Shown here: positions 18,740 through 26,832 of the stretch, one piece after another
Position numbering within the stretch: position 1 is the first letter of the stretch
Layout of the letters: each line of letters opens with the position of its first letter
Assembly: GCA_934668345.1 (NCBI GenBank)
Contig: CAKUNE010000001.1
Coordinates: forward strand, 310,001 to 374,000
Source: an uncultured Collinsella sp.
GTDB lineage: Bacteria; Actinomycetota; Coriobacteriia; Coriobacteriales; Coriobacteriaceae
DNA length: 64,000 nt
Direction: 5' to 3'
Translations under genes and position numbers: made by a program
Notes under the pieces: model-generated
The model's database searches: none
The model's input: only the letters and a program-made list of their open reading frames with translations
What the model was told of the DNA's origin: nothing

Positions 18740-18960
18740 CGTCGTGCGTCCTCCTTGTTGACGACCCTCTCGTGCGTTGGCGGACACACAGCCACCGTTC
18801 ATACTGTAACCCATTGACAGCATGGCATGCGCGCGTGACGGCCCCTTCAGCGCAGGGATACACAGTCTGGAAACAAACGCACTCAAAGCGCCGCGGGCCC
18901 GTCACAAGTCGACGCAATCCGCCATACTACCCGCCGCGCAATCCCCGCCTCATGTACTCC

Positions 18961-18995
18961 ACCAGTCTTTTTAGCTCCGTCCCAAAAAGACTGGT
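18961..18995 (+). other. Hairpin in the leader of the ygiQ-like gene
   Basis: 12-bp perfect arms, ACCAGTCTTTTT and AAAAAGACTGGT, with an 11-nt loop, about 40 nt before the GTG start of the YgiQ gene. It could be the 5' UTR hairpin of that gene or an operator. No T-tract follows the 3' arm. Confidence 0.45.
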
Positions 18996-19032
18996 TACAA
19001 TTACGTGCAGCATACAAACACCGGGAGGGATC

Positions 19033-21168
19033 GTGGCAAAAAAGCCTCAGCACGCTCAGAACAACCAGCGCAGTCAGCAGGGCAAACAGGGCCAGCAGCA
19101 AAAGCGCGGCGGCAAGGCCCAGGACTCGCGCCCCGCGCATGCCCCAGCAGCGCCCTCACGTCCCTGGCGCCCGGGCCGCGACAAGTTCCTCCCCGTCAGC
19201 CGTGCCGACATGGACGCGCGCGGCTGGGACCAGTGCGACTTCATCTATATCTGCGGCGATGCCTATGTTGATCATCCCAGCTTTGGCATGGCTATCATCA
19301 GCCGTGTGCTCGACGCACACGGCTACAAGGTGGGCATCATCTGCCAGCCCGACTGGACCGACCCCGCCAGCATTACCGTGCTCGGCGAGCCGCGCCTGGG
19401 CTTTCTGGTCAGCGCCGGCAACATGGACTCCATGGTCAACCATTATTCGGTGACCAAGCACCGTCGTCACACCGACGCCTATACCCCCGGCGGAGAAGAA
19501 GGCCGCCGACCCAATCGAGCCGTCACGGTCTATGGCAACCTCATCCGCCAGACATTCAAAGACGTCCCCATCATCATCGGCGGCATCGAGGCGAGCCTTC
19601 GCCGCCTGGCCCATTACGACTACTGGCAGGACAAACTCAAGCGCTCGGTATTGCTCGATTCGGGCGCCGACATTCTCATCTACGGCATGGGCGAGCACGC
19701 GATCGTCGAGATCGCCGACGCGCTCGACGCCGGGCTGCCCGTCGACCAGATCACCTACATCAACGGCACCGTCTACCGCACGGGCTCGCTCGACGAGGTC
19801 TACGACTACGACCTGCTGCCCAGCTGGGACGACCTTTCGTCCGACAAGCTCAACTACGCACGCAGCTTTAACGTGCAGCAGCAAAACATGGACCCCATTA
19901 CCGGGCATCGCCTGGTGGAGCCCTATCCCAACAACGTCTACGTTGTGCAGAACCCGCCATCGGCGACGCTCACCACCGACGAGATGGACGAGGTCGCCGA
20001 GCTCCCCTACGCGCGCGACTGGCATCCCGACTACGATGCCGCGGGCGGCGTGCCGGCTTTTGCCGAGATCAAGTTTTCCATCAGCTCCAACCGCGGGTGC
20101 TTTGGCGAGTGCTCGTTTTGCGCGCTCACCTTCCACCAGGGCCGCGTGTTGCAGATGCGCAGCCACGACTCGATCATGCGCGAGGCCGAGCAGCTCACGC
20201 ACGACCCGGAGTTTAAGGGCTACATCAACGACGTGGGCGGACCGACAGCAAACTTTAGCCGCCCTGCCTGCGATAAGCAGCTCAAGCACGGCGTGTGCAA
20301 GAACAAGCGCTGCCTGTGGCCGAGCGTATGCAAGAACATGGTGGTCGACGAGAGCGGCTACACGCAGCTGCTGCGCGACCTGCGCCAGCTGCCGGGCGTC
20401 AAGAAGGTCTTCGTGCGCAGTGGTATCCGCTTTGACTACACCATGGCCGATACCTCGGACGAGTTTTTGCGCGAGCTGCTGGAGCACCATGTCTCGGGTC
20501 AGCTTCGCGTGGCGCCCGAGCACGTGAGCGACGCGGTGCTGTCCGTAATGGGCAAGCCGAGCCGAGCCGTCTACGACGCATTCTGCCGCAAATTTGAGCG
20601 CCTGAACCGCGAGTACGGACTCAAGCAGTACGTGGTGCCGTATCTGATCTCGAGCCATCCCGGCTCGACGATGAAGGAAGCCGTGGACCTCGCCGAGGCC
20701 GTGCGCGACATGGGCTACATGCCCGAGCAGGTGCAGGACTTCTACCCCACCCCGTCCACCATGTCGACCTGCATGTACTACACCGGTGTGGACCCACGCA
20801 CCATGCAACCGATCTACGTGGCACGCGACCCGCACGAGAAGGCCATGCAGCGCGCGCTGATTCAGTATCGCAAGCCCGAGAACTACAAGCTTGTGCGCGA
20901 GGCGCTGGAGAAGGCCGGCCGTCGCGACCTGATCGGCTACACCAAGCATTGCCTAATCCGCCCCGTGCCGCCGCGCCCGGGCGAGACGTCTGCCAGCGGC
21001 GGACACGGGACTGGCAAGAAGGGTGGCAAGCCGCACGGTGGTGCCGCCGGCAAGGGGCCCAAGAGCAGCAAGGGTCACGGCGGCATGTCGCGTGCGCAGA
21101 ACACTGCCGGTCGCAATCGCGCGGCCCAGGGGCGTCAGGGCGCCAACGGAGGCGGGCGTCGCAACTAG
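19033..21168 (+). CDS. YgiQ family radical SAM protein
   Basis: Radical SAM enzyme of the YgiQ family, 711 residues, function not established. The cluster-binding cysteines are in RGCFGECSFCALTFHQGR (near residue 355). The N-terminal cobalamin-binding-like region shows CDFIYICGDAYVDHPSFG. GRILQ-like features follow: DVGGPTANF, a cysteine set KHGVCKNKRCLWPSVC, and FVRSGIRFD. The GTG at 19033 is the likely start with GGGAGG close by (3 nt). N- and C-terminal basic Gln/Gly/Lys-rich tails are present. The stop overlaps the stop of the convergent CPBP gene by 4 nt. Confidence 0.88.
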   Translation: MAKKPQHAQNNQRSQQGKQGQQQKRGGKAQDSRPAHAPAAPSRPWRPGRDKFLPVSRADMDARGWDQCDFIYICGDAYVDHPSFGMAIISRVLDAHGYKVGIICQPDWTDPASITVLGEPRLGFLVSAGNMDSMVNHYSVTKHRRHTDAYTPGGEEGRRPNRAVTVYGNLIRQTFKDVPIIIGGIEASLRRLAHYDYWQDKLKRSVLLDSGADILIYGMGEHAIVEIADALDAGLPVDQITYINGTVYRTGSLDEVYDYDLLPSWDDLSSDKLNYARSFNVQQQNMDPITGHRLVEPYPNNVYVVQNPPSATLTTDEMDEVAELPYARDWHPDYDAAGGVPAFAEIKFSISSNRGCFGECSFCALTFHQGRVLQMRSHDSIMREAEQLTHDPEFKGYINDVGGPTANFSRPACDKQLKHGVCKNKRCLWPSVCKNMVVDESGYTQLLRDLRQLPGVKKVFVRSGIRFDYTMADTSDEFLRELLEHHVSGQLRVAPEHVSDAVLSVMGKPSRAVYDAFCRKFERLNREYGLKQYVVPYLISSHPGSTMKEAVDLAEAVRDMGYMPEQVQDFYPTPSTMSTCMYYTGVDPRTMQPIYVARDPHEKAMQRALIQYRKPENYKLVREALEKAGRRDLIGYTKHCLIRPVPPRPGETSASGGHGTGKKGGKPHGGAAGKGPKSSKGHGGMSRAQNTAGRNRAAQGRQGANGGGRRN

Positions 21169-22076
21169 GGCAGCGGTGCGCTCGCTGCGTCCATCCCACA
21201 CGCGTGGCGCAGCGAGCACATTGCCTCAACGAGGACGACGCCGGCGATAGCGACCGTGATTATCACGTCGAACGGCGTGTTCACAAACCAGAGCAACGTC
21301 ATGAAATACGACCCGGCATTAAAGGCAAAGTGCAGCAGGATCGTGTAGCGGAGCTTTCCGGTCGTCACGAGCACCCAACCAAAGATGAGGCCGGCGGCAC
21401 CCGCGTAGCAACCCTGCACCCAATTCATGTGCATAAAACCGAAGATTGCCGCCTGCAGCACAATCGCCGCGGCGATACCCCACGTACTTGGGGCCGCCCA
21501 GGGCACCATGGCGCCGCCCTGCGCGCTCACATGACGCCGGCGCTTCCAAAGTGGGCGGCACTGCGGATTAAACGCTCGGAGCGAAAACTCAAAAATAATG
21601 CCGCGCACCAGCAGCTCTTCACAAAATGGGGCGCCGAGCACCGTAGTCAGTACGGCGAGATAGCTGGTGTCACCCATGCCTGTTTCCTCGACAAGCTCGC
21701 TGTAGTCGGCTGCGGCATCGGGCAACAGCAACAGCACGGCGTCGGTCACGTAGCCAACGACCACCTGCAGGGCCAGGCCGATCACGATAACGCAGGCGAT
21801 GCGCTTCCACGCCCCACGCGCTCCCCCGCCAAGCGGACGCTCGCCCTGCCAGCGTGCCACAAACGAACGCGGCCACAGATAACGCCACCACAGCAGCGCC
21901 ATCAAAAACGATGCCGTCTGCGCGACGGCCTGAAGCAATTGAATGTCGAGGTCATCGATCGAAAAACCCATGAACACCGATGCGACGCCAAGGGCGGAGA
22001 ACAAAACAATGCTCAGGGCTATATCGGCAGCGACAACACCAAAACAGGCAAGCGCCCAAACCAGCGCATTGAGCAT
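21165..22076 (-). CDS. CPBP family intramembrane glutamic endopeptidase
   Basis: Membrane protease of the CPBP/Abi family (Rce1-like), 303 residues with about seven to eight hydrophobic segments. The catalytic motifs are FCEELLVRG (EExxxR) near residue 155, FGFMHMNW (FxxxH) and LLHFAFNAGS (HxxxN). Family members act in prenyl-protein processing, bacteriocin immunity or signalling; no bacteriocin gene is seen here. ATG 22076 is chosen because GAGGAGG lies 6 nt upstream; the frame extends to 22100. Its stop codon shares CTAG with the ygiQ stop. Confidence 0.87.
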   Translation of the reverse strand: MLNALVWALACFGVVAADIALSIVLFSALGVASVFMGFSIDDLDIQLLQAVAQTASFLMALLWWRYLWPRSFVARWQGERPLGGGARGAWKRIACVIVIGLALQVVVGYVTDAVLLLLPDAAADYSELVEETGMGDTSYLAVLTTVLGAPFCEELLVRGIIFEFSLRAFNPQCRPLWKRRRHVSAQGGAMVPWAAPSTWGIAAAIVLQAAIFGFMHMNWVQGCYAGAAGLIFGWVLVTTGKLRYTILLHFAFNAGSYFMTLLWFVNTPFDVIITVAIAGVVLVEAMCSLRHACGMDAASAPLP

Positions 22077-22097
22077 GCCAACCTCCTCAAAACCCGG

Positions 22098-22147
22098 CAC
22101 TTAGGGACGTTCCTTAGCTGCCGACAGAAAAGGAACGTCCCCAAGTG
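22098..22147. repeat. Palindromic repeat with TTAGGGACGTTCC arm, family 2
   Basis: 18-bp arms CACTTAGGGACGTTCCTT and AAGGAACGTCCCCAAGTG with one mismatch and a 14-nt loop, just upstream of the CPBP gene and 18 bp after the RelB-like gene stop. Its left arm recurs exactly at 33621-33638. Confidence 0.8.
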
Positions 22148-22164
22148 TCGACAGTTTGGGACAG

Positions 22165-22368
22165 TCATTGTTGATGAGAATCGGGCGCAGTGCCAAAAGC
22201 CCCGCTCGGCGAAATGTCGAACGGGAAGGTGCCGCAGCGATTGAACGCGGCGATAAACATGCGGATGGCGTTGGACGGCGTGGTGCCCACGAGCTGGGTC
22301 GCCGCCGCGAAGGCTGCCTTCTCCTCGGGCAAGACCTTCGCGACTACGGGGGTCATGTGTTCTGCCAT
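22165..22368 (-). CDS. RelB/DinJ-type antitoxin-like protein
   Basis: 67 residues with the ribbon-helix-helix pattern of RelB/DinJ antitoxins: KVLPEEKAAFAAATQLVGTTPSNAIRMFIAAFN in outline (PEEKAAFA, GTTPSNAIRMFI), then CGTFPFDI, which matches the conserved PFD of the family. Start ATG 22368 has GGAAG 5 nt upstream. No RelE/YafQ-type toxin lies on either side, so it is solitary here. The partner may be lost or elsewhere. Confidence 0.72.
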   Translation of the reverse strand: MAEHMTPVVAKVLPEEKAAFAAATQLVGTTPSNAIRMFIAAFNRCGTFPFDISPSGAFGTAPDSHQQ

Positions 22369-22582
22369 GGCGCTTCCTTTTTGAAACGACGGTAGTGCGG
22401 ATAGATGCGGGCCACGCGGCTGGGCGACGGGCTGTGAAGGCAACCCGATTGGCCCGCATCCGGAGTTTGTTTCTACGGCGTTGGTATTACTTGGTATTCC
22501 TAAGTATTACCCCGCAGATAGAATACCACACCCGCCCCATGGGGACGGAGAAAAACGGATTATTTTGTTGCTGAGTAAGTAT

Positions 22583-23959
22583 TTAGAGCGTGATGATGTC
22601 CGAGATATTGAGGGCCCGAGCGTCAGCGGCGTCGTGCGTGGCAAGCAGGAGCGTGCGACCATTGAGGAGGTCGAGCACGACCTCGGCCGTCATATCGCGC
22701 GCAGCGGCATCCAGGCCGGTAAAGGGCTCGTCCAGAATCACCGCGCCGCCGGGGCACAGCAGGGCTCGAGCGATCTCGACGCGACGGCGTTGCCCGCCCG
22801 AGAGCTCGGCAACACGAGCATGTACATCGACCCCCGGCACCAGCAGGCACAACAGGGCTGCAGCACTCGAGGCATCCACGCGCGCGTCGGCGCACGCCAG
22901 CACGTTATCCAGGGCAGAGACGCCCTCGACCAGGCGCACATCCAGAAACACCATGGAACACGGCGTGCACTCCCCCGCCGCCAGCGCAAGCAACGTCGAC
23001 TTGCCCACACCCGAAGCCCCCATCACGCAGGTGCGCCCACCGGCGGGCACACGGAGCTCCAGACCGTCGAGCGCCGGCGCCCAGGGCGCGCGATCGCCCA
23101 GGGCAAGTGTAAGCTCCGCTGCAGCACCATCGCTCGCAGCCCCCGCACGCCCGCGAGCGCCGCGCCCATGCGCCCGCACGGCCACGCGCCACGCCACGGG
23201 TCCCGAAACCCGCAGCAGCCACACCAGCACGCGCTCACACGCCCACGAGGCGGCAACGACCAGCACGGTCCACGCCAGCAGATCAGCCGTCTCGATCAAA
23301 AGCTTTGCCTGATAGATGCGCTCACCCACGGTGCCCACCGCCATGCCGATAAGCTCGGCTGCCACGCCGGCCTTCCAGCTCATGCCGATCACAGCACGAG
23401 CGCACGAAAGCACAAACGGCAGGACTTCGCGCCAGGTATGGGCGCAAAACAGTCGCCAGCCCCGCACGCTGTGCAGGCGAAACATCTGCTCCAGCGGCTT
23501 ATCCACTTGTGCCAAGCCCTCGGCCAGCGAGAAATATACGCCCGGCAGCGCCATCAAAAAGACTGCCGCGATGCTCACGCGCGCCGATCCCAGCCAGATA
23601 AGCAGCAGGACCACCACGCAGGCAACCGGCGTCGCCTTTACAAACGACAGCGCCGGAGCCACCAGGCGCGCAAACGCCCACGACCGTGACGAAATCCCGG
23701 CAAGCACGCCCCCGCACACCGCGGCAAGCGCCAGCCCGCCCAAGATTCGCGCGCCCGAGCCCGCCAAAATCGCCCAGGTACCGCCATCGCACACCAGGCG
23801 CAGCAGCGCCAAGGCAACAGCGCCCGGCCCCGGCAAAATCAGCGGCTGCGCCACCAGCGCCGCCACCAGCATCCACGCGGCAAGCCAAAAGGCGGCGACG
23901 GCACCTGCTGCCGTCACCGCCTTCATACGCTCTGTCATTTGTCGAGCAAACGCACGCAC
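22583..23959 (-). CDS. ABC transporter permease fused to ATPase (NitT/TauT type)
   Basis: One 458-residue chain joins a BPD_transp_1 permease (residues about 1-250, five to six membrane segments) to an ATPase (about 285-458). Permease hallmarks: LSFVKATPVACVVVLLLIW and the EAA-like loop LHSVRGWRLFCAH. ATPase: Walker A GASGVGKST, signature LSGGQRRR, Walker B VILDEPFTGLD, switch LATHDAAD. Compared with normal NitT/TauT ATPases it is shortened by about 20 residues after Walker A, and the Q-loop glutamine appears as leucine (MVFLDVRL). The GTG start at 23959 lies 3 nt after the lipoprotein stop; an ATG at 23938 is an alternative. Substrate unknown. Confidence 0.85.
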   Translation of the reverse strand: MRAFARQMTERMKAVTAAGAVAAFWLAAWMLVAALVAQPLILPGPGAVALALLRLVCDGGTWAILAGSGARILGGLALAAVCGGVLAGISSRSWAFARLVAPALSFVKATPVACVVVLLLIWLGSARVSIAAVFLMALPGVYFSLAEGLAQVDKPLEQMFRLHSVRGWRLFCAHTWREVLPFVLSCARAVIGMSWKAGVAAELIGMAVGTVGERIYQAKLLIETADLLAWTVLVVAASWACERVLVWLLRVSGPVAWRVAVRAHGRGARGRAGAASDGAAAELTLALGDRAPWAPALDGLELRVPAGGRTCVMGASGVGKSTLLALAAGECTPCSMVFLDVRLVEGVSALDNVLACADARVDASSAAALLCLLVPGVDVHARVAELSGGQRRRVEIARALLCPGGAVILDEPFTGLDAAARDMTAEVVLDLLNGRTLLLATHDAADARALNISDIITL

Positions 23960-23962
23960 GGG

Positions 23963-25018
23963 CTACTCCAAGTAGTAGAAATCGTCAGCCGGGAGCTTGC
24001 CGCCCACGGCGCTCGCATCCGCGTCGGACAGCACCTGCAGATACCCGCTAAGTGCCGCCTTCATATCTTTCCCCGTCTGGCAGACAAGCATGCACCCGGG
24101 AATCGCCTTCTCGGCGATCTTGGCGTTGTCCACGATGCCGGCATCGACCACAGCCTGCGCCCAGTCTGCCGGCGCCGCATTGACAGCCTTAACGCTCGCC
24201 GCATGGCAGCTCAAGAACTCCGCCACGGCCTCGGGATGTTCCTCGGCAAAGGCACGGCGCACCACGGTCACGCCCGTCAGCAGGCGCGAACCCGTGTCAC
24301 CCGCCAGCTCGTCCCACACATCAGTCAGGCTCACCGGCGCCGACAGTTTGCCTTCGCTCTTTGCAATGGCAGCGGTCTTGAACGGCTCGGGCAGCACGCC
24401 CACGGCAGACGGATCGGCAAGCAGCGCCGACAGCACCTCGGTGGGCTCGCTCTTAAACTCGAGCACCACCTGGCCGGTCAGGCCCGCGCGCTCCAGCAGG
24501 TAGTTCATGACGTACTCCGGCGTGGTGCCCTTGCCCGTCATGTAGACGGTACGACCCGCCAGATCGCCAAACGAGGTAACGTCCGCGTCGCCCGTCACAA
24601 CGTTCAGCACGCCCAGCGTGTTGATGTCGATGACCTGCACCGCACCCTCAGTCTTGTTGTAGAGCACGCTCGCCACGTTGGCGGGCACCAGGGCAATGTC
24701 GATATCACCCTGAATGACCTTGGGAACGATCTCGTCGGCGGCAGTGTTGATCGCAAAGTCGAACTCGTTGTCCGTCTCGCCGTTTGCGGCCTGGTCCATA
24801 AACTGCACCAGGCCAATCGAGGTCGGCCCCTTGAGCGAGGCGACGTGTACCTCGACCGGCTCTGCAGCAGCACCGGCGCCGTCCGTGGCAGCCGAGCCCG
24901 CGGCAGACCCGGCACCGGCAGCCCCGCCGCCACAGCCCGCGAGCGCAAGCGACAGAGCGCCCGCGACGAGCGCCGCGGCAAACCCCCGGCGCGACATCTC
25001 AACATCAAACGCGCGCAT
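23963..25018 (-). CDS. ABC transporter substrate-binding lipoprotein (NMT1/THI5-like)
   Basis: Secreted, lipid-anchored binding protein of 351 residues that should feed the downstream permease-ATPase. The N-terminus has RRGFAAALVAGALSLALAGC, a signal peptide ending in a lipobox with the cysteine near residue 29, then a Gly/Ala-rich spacer. The fold region begins VEVHVASLKGPTSIGLVQF and contains LVPANVASVLYNKTEG and GVLPEPFKTAA, typical of NMT1/SsuA-like proteins. ATG 25018 lies 2 nt after the hydrogenase stop with GAGGGGA upstream; a GTG at 25027 is less likely. Ligand unknown. Confidence 0.85.
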   Translation of the reverse strand: MRAFDVEMSRRGFAAALVAGALSLALAGCGGGAAGAGSAAGSAATDGAGAAAEPVEVHVASLKGPTSIGLVQFMDQAANGETDNEFDFAINTAADEIVPKVIQGDIDIALVPANVASVLYNKTEGAVQVIDINTLGVLNVVTGDADVTSFGDLAGRTVYMTGKGTTPEYVMNYLLERAGLTGQVVLEFKSEPTEVLSALLADPSAVGVLPEPFKTAAIAKSEGKLSAPVSLTDVWDELAGDTGSRLLTGVTVVRRAFAEEHPEAVAEFLSCHAASVKAVNAAPADWAQAVVDAGIVDNAKIAEKAIPGCMLVCQTGKDMKAALSGYLQVLSDADASAVGGKLPADDFYYLE

Positions 25019-25020
25019 CG

Positions 25021-26832
25021 CTAGCACGTCCCCTCGTTAGGCATCGACCAGGCGTGATGGTCGGTATGCAGCAGCTCCTCGGCCAGCGGCGAGAGCGGCG
25101 CACCCAAGAACTCGCTGTAGCACGCCTGTACATCGGGATTCTCGTGCGAGAAGCGAATGTCCGCCTTCGCATCCAGGCCCCACAGCACCTGGCCGCGCTC
25201 GGCTGCCAGCTCGCAGCCGTCGTGGATGGGCTGACCGCCGCCACCGACGCAGCCGCCCGGGCACGCCATGACCTCAACGAAGTCATAGCTCACGCGACCG
25301 TCGCGAATCGCGTCGAGCAGACGGGCGGCGTTGCCCAGCCCGTGTGCCACGGCGACGCGCACCTTGGTGCCATCGATATCGGCCACGGCTTCCTTCCAGC
25401 CGTCCAGACCGCGCACGTCGGTAAAGAAATCCGCATCGGGGTTCTTGCCCGTCACCAGGTAATATGCCGAGCGCACGGCGGCCTCCATCACGCCGCCCGT
25501 GGCGCCAAAGATCACACCCGCGCCCGTGCCAAAGCCCAGCGGCGTATCGAGCGGCTCCTCGGTAAGCGTGTCGACGCTCACGTGGCTCGCGCGAATCATG
25601 CGCACCATCTCGCGCACCGTCAGCGCAACGTCCACGTCGGGCGCACCGCCCTCGCCCACCATGCTCGGCAGCGCACACTCGGCCTTCTTGGCCGTGCACG
25701 GCATCACGGACACCACAAACAGACGCTCGGGCTCCACGCCCAGCACCTTGGCGTAGTAGGTCTTGGCGATGGCGCCGAACATCTGCTGCGGCGACTTTGA
25801 CGTGGACAGGCTGTCGACAAACTCGGGGTAACGTGCCTTCACAAAGCGAACCCAGCCCGGGCAGCAGCTCGTGAACATGGGCCAGCCGCGGCTGTCGCCC
25901 TCGCCCTTAGCGGCGGCACCCAGGCGCTCGAGCAGCTCGGAGCCCTCCTCCATAATGGTGAGGTCGGCCGAGAAATCGGTGTCGAACACGTACTCAAAGC
26001 CCACGCGGCGCAGCGCGCAAGCCAGGCGCTCGACGGTAGCCTCCTCGCGCGGAATGCCGAGTTCCTCACCCCAGGCGCTACGCACGGCAGGCGCGATCTG
26101 CACCAGCACGATCTTGTCGGGATTAGCGAGCGCGTCAAACACGGTCTCGGTATCGTCGCGCTCGCGCAGCGCGCCCGTCGGGCAATGCGTAATGCACTGG
26201 CCGCACGCGACACAATCGGTCTTGCCGATCGGCGCGCGCCCACGGGTGCCCACGGCGGTATGCGTGGCGCGGTTGGTCAGGTCCCAAATCCCCAAGCCCT
26301 GCACGCTCTCGCACACCTTGATGCAGCGCATGCATTTAATGCACTTGTCGTTATCGCGGATGATGGGGAAATCGAAGTCCCAGCCCTCGCGCGCTAGGTG
26401 CTGCTCGTACGGCAGATAGAAGATGCCCAGGTCGTTGGCGATGGTCTGTAGGTTGCAGTTACCACTGCGCACACAGCTCGTACAGCGCGAGTCGTGCTGG
26501 GACAGCAGCAGCTGCACGTTGGTGCGACGGGCCTCACGGGCCTTGGGGCTGTTAGTGTGGACCACCATGCCGTCGAGCACGTAGTTGTTGCAGGCGGCAA
26601 CCAGCTGGTCGCAGCCCTCGACCTCGACCACACACACGCGGCAGCCGCCGATCTCGTTCAGATCGCGCAGGTAGCACAGGGTGGGAATCTGAATGCCGAC
26701 GGACTTGGCCGCATCCAGGATCGTGGTGTGCTCGGGAACCACAACCTCGCAGTTATCGATAATGAGCCTGACCATGTTGTGCGCTCCGTTTTCGCTGTTG
26801 TCGCCGACAGTGGTTTTGTTGAGCTCTACCAT
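25021..26832 (-). CDS. hydA: [FeFe] hydrogenase, group A catalytic subunit
   Basis: Hydrogen-evolving or bifurcating catalytic subunit, 603 residues. Domains in order: N-terminal [2Fe-2S] (cysteines near 52-80), HDSRCTSCVRSGNC His/Cys cluster (115), two [4Fe-4S] ferredoxin motifs CIKCMRCIKVC (165) and CVACGQCITHCP (208), then the H-cluster motifs TSCCPGW (320), MPCTAKKAE (377) and MACPGGCVGGGGQP (522). The 7-nt overlap with the upstream flavoprotein gene and GGAGG 8 nt before the ATG at 26832 indicate translational coupling. The partner suggests electrons come from NAD(P)H. HydEFG maturases are not in the window. Confidence 0.94.
   Translation of the reverse strand: MVELNKTTVGDNSENGAHNMVRLIIDNCEVVVPEHTTILDAAKSVGIQIPTLCYLRDLNEIGGCRVCVVEVEGCDQLVAACNNYVLDGMVVHTNSPKAREARRTNVQLLLSQHDSRCTSCVRSGNCNLQTIANDLGIFYLPYEQHLAREGWDFDFPIIRDNDKCIKCMRCIKVCESVQGLGIWDLTNRATHTAVGTRGRAPIGKTDCVACGQCITHCPTGALRERDDTETVFDALANPDKIVLVQIAPAVRSAWGEELGIPREEATVERLACALRRVGFEYVFDTDFSADLTIMEEGSELLERLGAAAKGEGDSRGWPMFTSCCPGWVRFVKARYPEFVDSLSTSKSPQQMFGAIAKTYYAKVLGVEPERLFVVSVMPCTAKKAECALPSMVGEGGAPDVDVALTVREMVRMIRASHVSVDTLTEEPLDTPLGFGTGAGVIFGATGGVMEAAVRSAYYLVTGKNPDADFFTDVRGLDGWKEAVADIDGTKVRVAVAHGLGNAARLLDAIRDGRVSYDFVEVMACPGGCVGGGGQPIHDGCELAAERGQVLWGLDAKADIRFSHENPDVQACYSEFLGAPLSPLAEELLHTDHHAWSMPNEGTC

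Noticed and set aside
19156..20949. Minus-strand 597-codon frame opposite the ygiQ-like gene
   Set aside because: Shadow frame without motifs; the plus strand carries the radical SAM cysteines.
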